64,000 nt of DNA from positions 16,151,648-16,215,647 of the forward strand of contig CM042179.1 in NCBI GenBank assembly GCA_023376005.1, given 5' to 3'. Positions within the stretch are counted from its first letter, which is position 1. Each line of letters starts with the position of its first letter. Position numbers and translations under genes: made by a program. Shown here piece after piece: positions 32,728 to 42,966 of the stretch. Source of the stretch: Doryteuthis pealeii (taxonomy: Eukaryota; Mollusca; Cephalopoda; Myopsida; Loliginidae). The notes under the pieces are model-generated. The model ran no database searches. It was not told the origin of the DNA and saw only the letters and a list, made by a program, of their open reading frames with translations.

Positions 32728-33700
32728 TATATCCATTGGTATTGTTCATGATCACAAACTCTATTTTTGCAAGAATATGTCCAGAGATGACTGGTGAGTC
32801 TTGACTTAGCAAGGGAAATCTATCTATCATGGTATGTCAAAAGGGTCTTTCTGCTGGTAGATCTTCCCAAGATACAGCAGGCATATCGAGGTTCTTAAAG
32901 GTAGTCTTAAGGTGGTTAAATCCTACTTAACAGATATAAGTTCCACCATCTGATGTCACACAACCGAAAAAAGAAAAAAATACTAAAAATCAAGGAATTA
33001 ACCGAATTTAATAATTTTCAGTGTTGATATATTAATGAATAAAAGATATAATGCATCAGTTATTTTATTTAAAAAGACTTTTACATTTTTTCAGGTCAGT
33101 GAAGTTTGAACTACGTATCTTTGGGGCGTAACACAGATTCACAAACATACGTGGTTCAAAGTTAATTGACCTGAAAAAAATGTAAGTTTTTAAATAAAAT
33201 AACTGGTGCATTATATCTTTTATTCATTAATATATCAACATTTCTTTAAATTCGGTTAATTCCTTGATTTTTTAGTTTGTTTTTTGTTTTTTCGGCGGGG
33301 TAACATACAATGGTAAAATTTAAGTCCGTTAAGTAGGATTTAACCCTTAAGGTTATCTTTGAAGCAGTTGTATGACAGTATGATTGCTATCTGGCAGGTC
33401 ACCATAGAAAAACAAATTTAGAAGATTCATTTATGACAAATGTGTCCAGCCCATCTTGCCTCGGCTTTCTCTAGAAGGGTGTTGATATTAGTCTCAGGGT
33501 AGAGGATCTTTGTGTCGGGAATCTTGTTCTGCCATCAGTTTGTGGATGCATAGTGATTGAACCTTTTTGTTTGTCTGCTGTATATGGTCCAGTATTCACA
33601 AGGAATCTTGTGATTATTACATTTTGGTAAACCTTTAGCTTAGTTTTTAGGATGATGCTCTTTCATTCCTTTACATTGAATTGTTGGTATTTGTGTCCTG
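32728..33700 (-). pseudogene. LINE type 2 ORF2 C-terminal region, interrupted by a MITE
   Basis: Minus strand, in order: SIILKTKLKVYQNVI, a decayed cysteine/tryptophan region, WQNKIPDTKILYPE, NTLLEKAEARWAGHICH, then with a frameshift FFYGDLPD, FKDNLK, then after the MITE LKTTFKNLDMPAVSWEDLPA and a worn-out finger region. This is the post-RT part of the LINE group also present at 6812. Frameshifts and stops show that it is dead. The 432-bp insertion at 32914-33345 falls inside the frame between FKDNLK and LKTTF. Confidence 0.75.
32914..33345. mobile_element. Foldback MITE, 8-bp target duplication, hAT-like
   Basis: Starts GGTTAAATCCTACTTAAC and ends GTTAAGTAGGATTTAACC. The inverted similarity extends through most of the element, about 200 bp per arm. 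CTTAAGGT flanks both sides exactly (32906-32913 and 33346-33353). Removing it rejoins the LINE reading frame region. It has no ORF, so it depends on a transposase encoded elsewhere. An 8-bp duplication fits hAT. Confidence 0.85.
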
Positions 33701-33716
33701 GGAATGATATTAAACT

Positions 33717-33845
33717 GCATCTAGTGGTGAGGTTCCAATTCTGGAGCTCTGGGGAGTGTGGAGTACCACTTCATTGCCATTACTCCTAGGTCCACCCTGA
33801 CCCAGAGTGTTAGTACCTGTTAGGGTCTCATGGGTTAAATAGCTA
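33717..33845 (+). repeat. Repeat C copy 1, unclassified
   Basis: GCATCTAGTGGTGAGGTTCC, CTGGAGCTCTGGGGAGTG, and GTCCACCCTGA recur at 34850, 35554 and, inverted, 48300. It is GC-richer than the surroundings. I cannot assign it to a class. Confidence 0.65.
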
Positions 33846-34148
33846 AAAAAAGAGTTTTTAAAAAAGGTTTTTTTTTTTTATATAAAATTAAATATATAAC
33901 AAAAATGAATAAAATGTCTTTGGCATAAAATAATCCAACAAGGGTAGACATGTCGTAAAATCCAACCAACCATTGTAGGTATTCAAATGTACTCGGACCT
34001 TGATGATCCTGCAGCTTATTTCTTCAATGCTTTGCTGCCAAGATATATGAATTAATTTATGTTATTAAGCATTGTCACTGTGACATTAGGTTTCTGATAG
34101 GACTGAGTTGGTTCATCTTTTTAATACTAATGGTGAACCCGCTGTTGA
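33846..34148. other. AT-rich spacer
   Basis: Nothing recognised. A short TA tract follows at 34149-34173. Confidence 0.4.
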
Positions 34149-34326
34149 TATATATATATATATATATATATATCAATATTTAAATTTTTAAATTTATATT
34201 TTAAAGGAACTTTTCGTATTACCCGATGAATGCTCTAAGCAAGAAACCGCTGGTCGTAATACCGTTCCCGTAATTAAATAAATAAAAGCAAAAACTTTTA
34301 TTTGTTTTGATTTCTCATTGAACTAC

Positions 34327-34348
34327 ATATATATATATATATATATAT
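34327..34348. repeat. Short (TA)n at the 5' break of a LINE fragment
   Basis: About eleven TA units directly before the coding remnant at 34349. Confidence 0.9.
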
Positions 34349-34523
34349 GAAGACCTACGTGAACAATGCGTCAGAAACGGATGGGTAACAGATGTATTTC
34401 CCATTGAAGTCGGATGTCGGGGATTTATTACCAACTCAATCTCGGCATTTTTGTTTAAACTTGGACTTTCTCTACCAGACAAGAGGAAATACTTTAAAAA
34501 AAGATTCAGGAGAAAGCTCTAAC
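34349..34523 (+). pseudogene. Non-LTR retrotransposon C-terminal fragment (VEVGCRGF type)
   Basis: An open frame of 57 codons begins EDLREQCVRNGWVTDVFP, then IEVGCRGFITNSISAFLFKL and ends in a basic tail and stop. The P-[IV]-EVG[CS]RGF block near the C-terminus is familiar from ORFs of non-LTR elements in aquatic animals; I cannot name the clade with certainty. GC-richer downstream sequence to about 34720 is probably its 3' UTR. Only the 3' end was inserted. Confidence 0.6.
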
Positions 34524-34722
34524 CGCATCAGCGTGGATATGGCAGTCCTATATTGTGACATCAAACCGACAAAGTCTGGTGGTATCGTGAGATACTGCTG
34601 GGGCGCTCTGGGTTAGTGGTAATGATGCTTCGGCCCCGAAACCATGCCTGAACCCAGAGTCATCATCTGATGAAGGCTTTGTTGGTTGCAATGCTACTGT
34701 GTAAATAGCAGTCATTGTATGA

Positions 34723-34726
<4 letters not shown>

Positions 34727-34781
<55 letters not shown>
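34727..34781. repeat. (TA)n microsatellite
   Basis: About 27 TA units downstream of the LINE 3' region. Confidence 0.95.
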
Positions 34782-34785
<4 letters not shown>

Positions 34786-34849
34786 GTTTAGCCCTGTCAT
34801 TGGGGCTTTGAATATACTGACTGTATCCCCTGCAAAAATAGGCATGTAC

Positions 34850-34960
34850 TGTATCTGATGGTGAGGTTCTAGAGAGTGGGGAGTACTCCTTCATTTCTAT
34901 TACTCCCAGATCCACTCTAATATGGAGTAGTGGTTCTCATCTATGGGCCAAATAGATTTG
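34850..34960 (+). repeat. Repeat C copy 2
   Basis: GATGGTGAGGTTCTAGAGAG, GGGGAGTACTCCTTCATT and ATTACTCCCAGATCCACTCT align with copy 1, with an internal deletion. Confidence 0.6.
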
Positions 34961-35269
34961 TTTAAAATGTATTTTGTATTCAATTCAATTTCTCTTAAGA
35001 AACAACTACATAAAAAATGTAAATATGAACATACAGTGAACGTAATTCCCTAACCTCTAGGCATAAAATAACCATAGACGGATTAACATGCCATTAAAAT
35101 TGGTCAATCAGTAGATATTGTTTGTATTTACCATGGCAAAGATGTGACATTTTTTAAATTTCATTTTCATTTCTTCGTTGTCATAAAAAATAATTATACC
35201 ATGAACTATTGAAAATAATCTTTTCATCTTAGTTGTTAGTCACTGTCCATTAGGGTAGGTTGATTTTTT

Positions 35270-35460
35270 TTGTCTTGCCAACTTTATCTCTGTAAAAAGT
35301 TAAGACCCCCCCCCCCATGGGGTCACCTGTTGGCCATGGGTAGCAACCTGTAATGCCTGAGTAGTTGTCCTGTGACATGCAAGACATCACTTCTGCCCTT
35401 ACTTGGGCTAGACAAGCAGTCAGAGGCCCTAGCCACTCAATTGACTAGTCATGTCAAGCC
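35270..35460. other. GC-richer unassigned sequence
   Basis: A C run of 12 near 35308 precedes GGGTCACCTGTTGGCCATGG and a region of even composition. It looks like part of a repeat but no second copy is in the window. Confidence 0.35.
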
Positions 35461-35553
35461 CTAGCACCTATATGATTGTCCCAACCATATTCTTCAAATT
35501 GCTCATATGGCAAATATCCATACATAAAGATTATTTCTACCAATTTAGTGGCC

Positions 35554-35630
35554 TGCATCTAGTGGTGAGGTTCCAATTCTGGAGCTCTGGGGAGTGGGAG
35601 TACCCCTTCATTGCCATTGCTATGGGTCAG
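35554..35630 (+). repeat. Repeat C copy 3
   Basis: GCATCTAGTGGTGAGGTTCC through TACCCCTTCATTGCCATTGC, close to copy 1 but cut at about 77 bp. Confidence 0.65.
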
Positions 35631-36009
35631 ATAAATCTCCAAGTTGATGCCTATTATTTCCCTCATTTTATATACATAACGTTAATGATAAATCTTTTCA
35701 CTTACAAATCATCATCATCATCATCATATATACAAAGACAGAATTTGGCATTGGGTAGTTCACAAAGATAATGTACCATTTAGATACAGTAACCAACCAA
35801 CCAGATTTTTTACTTCATAACAAACAGATCACCGTTATAAACATAACAATTTTTGCTTAACAACTGAATGTTCTGGAGTCATAAAACATACCTCAGACAA
35901 ATTATAATTATTTTAACGTTGTCCACATCAAATAGAAAAAGTTAACACTTATTTTCTTGCTACTCCTTGGTTATATCTGCCTAAATATATTGGAGATATA
36001 AACTTAAAA
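35631..36009. other. Spacer with (ATC)n
   Basis: A seven-unit CAT/ATC run near 35708; nothing else recognised. Confidence 0.45.
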
Positions 36010-36743
36010 AAACAATATTCTCCATTAAATTGGTTCCAATTTTCTCCAATATTGGTTGATGGATCAGCTACGTAGGATGGAAACTTGTCATGGAGTCTTT
36101 CCAGAAGAAAAGTTTTTAAGCATCTTTACTCTATGGAAAGATGCATTGTCATCCTGGGAAAAAATGACTTCATTGGTACCAAACCTATATGGTATAAGAA
36201 AAGTGTCCAAAATTACAATGTATACTTTTGCATTGACTGTCAAATCCTGGCCTTTTACCTGACATGAAACCCTATATCATAAAGAAATTTGCATGTTTTC
36301 TTTTTTCTTTCATTGGAATAGTACCAGATATTAGGCAATGCAGATTTAGGATTCATTACTGAATATCACTTTCATCCAATCATCCACACACTATGATTGT
36401 TCCTCTGTTGCCCACTGTAAACATTTCTTCTGTTTTTCATTTGGCTTTTGAAATAAGAGCCAAGTTCTAATAGTTGTCATAAAAAACTGACTCTTGTTTC
36501 TGCCCATATTTTTGTTGTGCATTTTCTATTTTCAAGACATATTGCTTTCGGTTTTCTATCCTGACATTTATGATTGTCTATTGGAATGTTTTCCTTTTCT
36601 AACCTTCCCATTTTTTTTTTCCTCTCCACTTTAAGCTTGGAACAAGCACATCTTTTTGCCACACTCCCTATTAGTTTTCCTTCTCAAAGGAATTTTATAA
36701 ACCTTTCCATTATTTCAACTGACAGATCTTTTGTTGAAGCCAT
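36010..36743 (-). pseudogene. Tc1-like transposase, nearly full length but decayed
   Basis: The minus-strand frame starts at ATG 36743: MASTKDLSVEIMERFIKF, GKLIGSVAKR (helix-turn-helix region), a linker, WMKVIFSNES-like (first aspartate block, D read as N), then IFSQDDNASFHRVKMLKNF (second aspartate block). The third catalytic block (NPIEH) is not seen. Stops and frameshifts are spread along it. About 245 codons against about 340 for the family. It acts, when intact, by cutting and pasting DNA at TA sites. Confidence 0.75.
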
Positions 36744-36879
36744 ATTTCCTTTCAATTAGCAAAGTAAAACACATTAAGCCCTCGTTACTGGAAACTAATT
36801 TGTTCTTAAAAATGCAAATTATAAAGTGATTCCATTTTTTTTTTCTCTGATTTAAAAAATAAATAAATAAATAAAAATA

Positions 36880-37045
36880 AAAAATGCTATGTTTTCTTTA
36901 GATAGTCATTTTTATATGTTCCATTGGAATGGAATAGTTCCAGACATTGGGCAGTGCATCAATGTATATCTTTGCATTGACTGTCAAATCCTGGCCCTTT
37001 ACCTTACATGAAAGCCTGTTTCATAAAGAAATATTTTCTTTGGTA
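36880..37045 (-). pseudogene. Second fragment of the same Tc1-like transposase
   Basis: ATTGACTGTCAAATCCTGG and the sequence around it (36968-37035) repeat 36234-36290 in the same orientation. So the central part of the transposase occurs twice, about 740 bp apart. Confidence 0.65.
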
Positions 37046-37298
37046 GTCATTTATTTAGTTAAATCATGTTTGAGGTATGTTTCAACCAGAATATTCAGCT
37101 ATTAAAGAAAACTTATTTTGTGCCATATCTATGATTTATTTATTTGTTGCAGTATGTGTTGTTTTATTTTTGTTTACACTTAATGAACAAGTCTTATGAA
37201 TCCATAATTTTTGCCTCTTTAGTATATGGGCATGATCAAGAAAACATACAAGACCTACAAAATCTGGGGTTTTTTTTGTTTGTTTTCCTTCTTCTTCA
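37046..37298. other. Spacer, nothing recognised
   Basis: AT-rich; no gene seen. Confidence 0.4.
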
Positions 37299-37522
37299 CT
37301 TGGCAGAGCGTCCACCTAGGAACCACAAGGTTCCTGGTTCAATACCAGCCCTTGCCAACTCAGCACATGAGTAGCACAGGGATATGTATGGTAAGGCGTG
37401 GAGCTAATGGTAGGTGTGGCGCTCCACCTCAGATGCCAAAAACAATCTGTCTAGCGCTACTGAAAAGGAGTAGATTCTCTCGCTGTCTGGCTGATACCAA
37501 TATTAGGCTACCCCCGCAGACT
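37299..37522 (+). mobile_element. SINE A copy 5, lacking the first bases
   Basis: Begins CTTGGCAGAGCGTCC within box A, has box B GGTTCCTGGTTCAATACC, and ends CTACCCCCGCAGACTTT. Confidence 0.85.
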
Positions 37523-37551
37523 TTGTTACTGACTTGGGGGAAAAACGTATG

Positions 37552-37840
37552 TATTTACCTAACCTCTCCATACAAGTAGGATGTAACACAAGGTTAATTC
37601 TTAAGCAGAGTTTAACAGGTTTGAATTCAAAGCTTCCTTTTCCTACACCAGTTGCCAAAGCAAGGTTAAAAAGTCCAGTCTGCCATACTATTTACTCGTA
37701 GTTGGAGGGAGAATAATTGAATTTGTAACTTTCCAAAGGGTATTAGCAGTACATGAAATCCAATTAGCCTCATACAGGATTTGAACTCATGTCACCATGT
37801 CAATTTCTTACAACAATAACCATTACACATGGGCACCTCC
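37552..37840 (-). mobile_element. SINE B copy 12, full length
   Basis: 3' end TATTTACCTAACCTCTCC at the left and head AACCATTACACATGGGCACC at the right. It starts 30 bp after SINE A copy 5. Confidence 0.85.
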
Positions 37841-38042
37841 ATTAAAAAAAAATCATTGTACAACTGTTTTCCAATTTTGTCAAATTTTGCTAGTTAAGAT
37901 AGAAAATTTAATACAGCTTATTTTTCTTAGTAAGACTTGCTTTTCACATGTTTAATTCAGTATGAAGTTTACAAAATTTATTTGATATTTTTATACACAC
38001 AATTCTTAAAATATTTTTAATTCAAACAAATGAAAAATTAAG

Positions 38043-38117
38043 TACAGGGTATCCACAAAGTCTATGTATACTTCTTTTAAATTATACTTTAAAGTGCACA
38101 CTAACTTTATGGACACC

Positions 38118-38122
<5 letters not shown>
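38043..38122. mobile_element. Mini mariner-like MITE (80 bp) at a TA site
   Basis: TACAGGGTATCCACAAAGT and ACTTTATGGACACCCTGTA are inverted ends within 80 bp; TA lies at both outer edges, as expected for the Tc1/mariner superfamily. The right TA is the first unit of a long (TA)n tract. Confidence 0.75.

Positions 38123-38162
<40 letters not shown>
38123..38162. repeat. (TA)n microsatellite
   Basis: About 20 TA units growing from the right end of the small MITE. Confidence 0.95.
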
Positions 38163-38164
<2 letters not shown>

Positions 38165-38726
38165 TTATTACTTAAGAATGCTTTTTAGATGTAATTATGT
38201 AGTGTAAGATCTTATTTGTTCATTGATAAACCCTATTAGAGGAAGTAAATAGTTGTCTCCACAGAAAAGAAAAACATTCCTTATATGATTAATGATATTC
38301 AATTGATTGTCAAAATAAAGAGGATCAGCTGATAGAAGAATAGGATATGGAAGTAGAATAAGTATTTAAGAATTTAGCTTTCAAAATATATCAGGAAGTC
38401 TTTCAAAAAAGTTGGCATTACCAATAGGGCTAGTCAAAGATTGTTTAATAGAAAGGGATTGTGTTTAATGTCAATAGAATCCATTTTAGCTGGGTTTTTT
38501 TTTTTTTTTTTTTTTTTTTTTTGTCTCTTAAATAGTCTGAACAAACTATATGAAATGAAATCTTTTTCTTCATTTTATATACTTTGTTCAGATTATTTTT
38601 CTTCATAATGTTTCAGCTATGTACCACTCATTCTACCTCAGATATTTTTGAATTCTGGAATATTATCAAATCTTGCACCAGAGGCGCGCACACATCCCTT
38701 CTCATACATGTCACATGTGTTTTGTT

Positions 38727-38768
<42 letters not shown>

Positions 38769-39015
38769 CATCTGTTCTTCCTGACCTTTGTGCTTACTTG
38801 AGGATCTCCTGTTGAACTTTGCACATTTCTTGGTCCCTGACTATTGGATTCCAAGTTTATCAATTGTTCCTTCCTGAGAATAATTGGTCCCACATGTTAT
38901 TTATACCTATGCTCAGTTTGATGACTGTGTTATATAAGTATATGGCCAGAGATTCCTTCAACTTTCTTATCCATCAATTTTTCTTTATTTTGATTTAATT
39001 TCTGAAAGGTTTCTG
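38163..39015. other. Spacer with long T runs
   Basis: T runs at about 38498-38522 and 38729-38768; no gene recognised. Confidence 0.4.
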
Positions 39016-39084
39016 AATATATATATAAGAGAGAGAGAGGAACAGGAGGGGTGATATACTCACCCCTCCTCCTCCTCTCTCTCT

Positions 39085-39127
<43 letters not shown>
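39016..39127. repeat. Palindromic TA/GA/CT compound repeat
   Basis: ATATATATAAGAGAGAGAG ... AGGAGGGGTGA is followed after a five-base loop by TCACCCCTCCTCC ... CTCTCTCTTTATATATA and then (TA)n. The arms of about 38 bp mirror both microsatellites and the unique core. Confidence 0.9.
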
Positions 39128-39132
<5 letters not shown>

Positions 39133-39138
39133 CAGTCA

Positions 39139-39190
39139 TCCACACATGTGTTTCGGCATTTATATCTCATCAGTGTGGCTTGACTTTTTA
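39139..39190 (-). ncRNA. Degenerate hammerhead-like fold 6
   Basis: The minus strand reads CTGATGA, a weak 12-base stem II, GAAACACATGTGT, the same stem III palindrome as fold 4. Stem I could pair CCACA with TGTGG but this leaves G at the cleavage position, which is not permitted. Best read as a decayed member of the fold 4 family. Confidence 0.35.
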
Positions 39191-39267
39191 ACAGTTACCT
39201 CTAGCCGAGAGCAAAACCCGACAGAATTTTCGTCTGTCAAGCTCCTTACACTCGGACTGTCAGTATA

Positions 39268-39352
39268 ACGTATAGACATTAGAATCAAGTATAACTGACT
39301 ATATATATATATATAAGTCAGTTATACCTGATTTTAATGTCTCTATATGTTA
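39268..39352. repeat. Palindrome with (TA)n loop
   Basis: AGACATTAGAATCAAGTATA and TATACCTGATTTTAATGTCT flank AACTGACT/AGTCAGTT and a short TA tract. Arms of about 35 bp. Confidence 0.85.
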
Positions 39353-39880
39353 TATAGAATTGATAATTTTAGAAAGTTTTTTCACAATTTTTTCATTTAT
39401 AGCCAGTCATTATTTGCCTTTATTACATGGAATATGAAGAAAATACTTCTTAAAATTTTAAGACTTTAAAACTTTTTGTACTGGTTGCCTTAGAATATTC
39501 CAACAATAATTTTTGAAAAGTATATTTGACAGATCTCTTTTATTGAAATGATGCATTTCAAAAACTAACAAAGATATTTATTCAATGATTTCTGGAACTG
39601 ACAACATTAAACATCCTAAAACAGAAAGACATGTGGTATCCAGTGGAGTTTCTGAATCACCACAATCTCTCTCAAAAAATCTCTATACTCTATAAAAAAA
39701 GCTTTATCAATATTTTCATGTAACATAGCCTGCTATATAAAAAAAAAAGTGACATTTTGATAACCTTAAGTACACTAGTTTCTAGATCATATAATGGATC
39801 AAATCTTTGGCATGCCACTTTATCCAACAAATATCAACATTTCCAGCAATTATTTCATGGATCAAAGTTATATTATTCAG
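39353..39880. other. AT-rich spacer
   Basis: Nothing recognised. Confidence 0.4.
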
Positions 39881-40072
39881 TTAGCTCAGTTGGTAGAGCA
39901 TCCGTAAGGTTTCCGGATTCGATATGGGCCCTTGCCAACTCAGTGCATGAGTATCACAGCTTGGATCTATGCTGGAGATGTGCCACATCCACCTCGGACT
40001 CAAAAACAATCTCCCTGGACTAACACTAGTGAAAAGGGAATAGACTCCCTCACTGTCCAGCTGATACCGACA
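39881..40072 (+). mobile_element. SINE A copy 6
   Basis: Head TTAGCTCAGTTGGTAGAGC is excellent; a deletion removes part of the anticodon arm region before TTCCGGATTCGATATGG. Ends CAGCTGATACCGACAATAAA. Confidence 0.85.
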
Positions 40073-40081
40073 ATAAAGTAA

Positions 40082-40278
40082 AAGTTGAATGGCCTATTAT
40101 CAATATCAGGTGGGCTAAACCAGGGAGATTGTTTTTGTGTCTGAGGTGGCGTGCCACAACTACCATCAGCTTCACACTTTACTGCATTGATTCAAGCCAT
40201 GCACTGAGTTGGTGAGAGCTGGTATCGAACCCAGAACCTTGATTGCTTGGTGTATACTCTATCAACAGAGCTAAACTA
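40082..40278 (-). mobile_element. SINE A copy 7, tail to tail with copy 6
   Basis: On the plus strand AAGTTGAATGGCC marks its 3' end and ATCAACAGAGCTAAACTAG its head. About ten bases separate it from copy 6, forming an imperfect inverted repeat of about 195 bp per arm. Confidence 0.85.
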
Positions 40279-42280
40279 GCTACTTATTAATACTATATCC
40301 ATGCTGCCTCAGCAGGGGTTTGAACACTAAACTGCCACATAATAGGTGGGAGTCATACCAACTGCCCCACTGGAGATATCGCTTCCTCAAAAAAAAGTAC
40401 AGAAAAACTTTTCTTTTTCTTTTTTTTAATCTTGTTTTTCTTGAATTTCTGCTTCTCTTAAATTGGTTCTGGTGATCAATTGAATATCTAAATTTATTTA
40501 TTTTAATGATAATCAATTGTGCATACCGTTAAGATTAACCTTAGATTTGTTTGGGTTTTTTTTTTGGGGGGGGGTTGCATTTGTTTAAATATCAAAATTT
40601 TAAGTACTTTGAAGTGTTTAATCTGAGAGTTAAAAGATTTTTTACCTTTTATTTTCCATAAGAAAAGATAAATAAAAATATCTATATATGTAAAAGAAAG
40701 ATTCTGTATGTACCATGACCATGCACAAGTCCTTTTATAAAGGAAAATTGGTAGAGACCAGCAAAGTTTAATAAAATCAACACCCTAGTGTTATATACCT
40801 TTTTACATATCAGGTATATAATGGGGAGGAGAGAGTGGATGAGTTGAGTGTTCTTATGTGAGGCTGTTTTGTCACTGCCATCCTCTTTTTCTGGGCTGAT
40901 TCCTTCCTTCTACTGGGCTGGGTTGTCTGTTTTCACATTTGTTTGTAATAAATAAACAAGACTTGATTATTTTACAAGATGTCTTTATTAGCTCAAAAGG
41001 GTTTTATAACCGCCCGGTGTGAAGATGGCATCTTGAGAGCAATCGATCCTCACATCTGCTTTCAGCTAACAGCCAAAATCAGTCGGTTCCTTCTCACATT
41101 TTTAGCCAATCAGAAATCTGTGTCCAAGTCAACAAAATGTGAACTGCTTGTCAATCACTTCTACAATGATTAATGGTAACTTTCCATTTACCATACCGTT
41201 ATTCAAATCTTATTACACTTACAGACATAATTTGTAGGCTACCCCCAAATTATGTAACACTAGTACACTCTAAAACTGAGACCTAATATGAAAAATGAGC
41301 TGTAATAAATGTTCAAAATTACCAAACATTTGACAAATAATCTAAAATTGATCAGTTTTGAAACAAGTGATCTAAAAAAAAAATTTTATGCCAGTTATTT
41401 AATTCTCTTGCATAAAAAGAAATGTTTTATATTTTGTAATTGTTTTTATCATGCAATATGTGCTAATATATAAATTTACTACAGGAGTAAAATTTTTAAA
41501 TTTAGAATAAAGATATATTTTTTTAAATGATTCAATTGAAATTAACATAGGTTCTATTATTGTCATTGATCTCCTTCCAATGATTTACAAATTACTCAAT
41601 AGCATTTTTATGAAAATCTTTTGGTTTAGAGAAAAAAGAATGTATAATTTCAAACTTTTCATTTTTAAGAACTAGTTCAAGTTGGTTGTGTAAACACCAG
41701 AATAGAAATCAGATTAAATAAGAACTGAAAAATAATGATGCATAAAATAACTTTTTTCTTGTCTAAGATCTTCCATCTTTTCAGATGTAATCTTTGCTAT
41801 ATAAAATCATACATTATCATGATGGAACATCACACTTTTGCACTTGATCTAAATAGATTTCTTTATTTTATTTTATTTTTTCAAAGCAAAGTTTAAATCC
41901 TGTAAGTGCTAATGATAGAAATCTACTGTAATTGTATTTTTGATTTACCAAAAATTGTACCATTAACTTTGATGCCTATTTGGGCTTGTGCTTTAATCTG
42001 CTCACCTTCACCAACTCCTTGTTTATATCACTTTATATTCTTTTAAAATATACATTTTTAAATTTATTTTTTGTATTGCCAATCTATAATCTGTCTACAA
42101 ATAAGATAATCCAACTTTAAAGCAAAGGTGAATATGTCAAATCCTGAGTTATGAGCTTATATAAGAAAATCCAATGTCTTGACATGCTAAAAAATTATTG
42201 ATTTTTGTAATAGACCTAATAATTTATGTTTAGGTATTTTAAATGCCACAAATTTATTACCCATTTGCGATTCGGGGGAA

Positions 42281-42287
<7 letters not shown>
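40279..42287. other. Two kb without recognised repeats
   Basis: A T run followed by nine G at 40556-40574. A 64-codon plus-strand ORF (40979-41173) lies in a more balanced patch; it has no known domain. The rest is AT-rich. Confidence 0.4.
40975..41120 (-). promoter_or_regulatory. Promoter-like cluster (CCAAT, GC box, TATA)
   Basis: On the minus strand, CTGATTGGCTA near 41115 (CCAAT-type), then GGGCGG immediately followed by TTATAAAA at about 41013-40999. The order and the GC-box/TATA adjacency resemble a Pol II core promoter. No exon downstream is identified, so this is a candidate only. Confidence 0.2.

Positions 42288-42325
<38 letters not shown>
42288..42325. repeat. (TA)n microsatellite
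   Basis: About 19 TA units next to repeat D. Confidence 0.95.
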
Positions 42326-42327
<2 letters not shown>

Positions 42328-42588
42328 TGCGTCACTGATGCACAAAAATTTAAAAGAACTCGGTAAAATCATATCCATGCACCCCAGTGTCTTTTTTTTC
42401 TTCCCTCACCATTTCAAGCTAACTGTAAATACATTTCAATAGTTTACTAGAAACGAATTACACAGGATATGTTACAAGGTAGGAGTTAGGTGGTTTTAAT
42501 TGGGACCCATAAATTTTCTCGGGGACTCCTTCAAAGCAAATATGTGCATCCCATGACAGACTAAATCAAAAAGCTATCAGCATCACTT
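42326..42588 (+). repeat. Repeat D copy 1, possible DNA transposon remnant
   Basis: TCATATCCATGCACCCCAGT, TTTCAAGCTAACTGTAAATA and TCGGGGACTCCTTCAAAGC recur at 48801-49114. The ends are GATGCAC-type and AGCATCACT, a short inverted repeat, suggesting a non-autonomous DNA element. Confidence 0.7.
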
Positions 42589-42599
42589 ATATATATAAT

Positions 42600-42708
42600 T
42601 TAGTAAAGCATGCTCAATATCATTGATAGTACATGTATATCTAAGTTAGGGTAGTGAAAACATGAAGTCAACTGTCAGTTACCAAGCACAGTCTTCTAAA
42701 GCTCGTAA
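42600..42708 (+). repeat. Repeat E copy 2
   Basis: CATTGATAGTACATGTATAT and AACTGTCAGTTACCAAGCA match the copy at 3553-3716. Confidence 0.6.
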
Positions 42709-42966
42709 GTTTTTTTTTGGGTTTTTTTTTCAAAAATTGAAAGTTTGACACAAAAAAACTGACATTAAAAGATCAAAATTTCACACATTATATCAAAATA
42801 ATTCTGAGAATATTTTCTATTAATGATAGTGGTCTTTTTTCTTTTCTTTTTTTTCTAAAGGAAAAGACATTGTTAATTCACTTTATTCTATACATTTATT
42901 TTATTAATTTATTTATTTTTAGTAATCCTATTCTGAAATTGTATTTTTAAAATATGTAAACCTCGC

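Noticed and set aside
32914..33345. Pair of long terminal repeats
   Set aside because: The similarity is inverted, not direct, and the target duplication is 8 bp with hAT-like ends.
34661..34720. Hammerhead-like core at CTGATGA 34667
   Set aside because: No GAAA strand at a workable distance and no complementary stem I.
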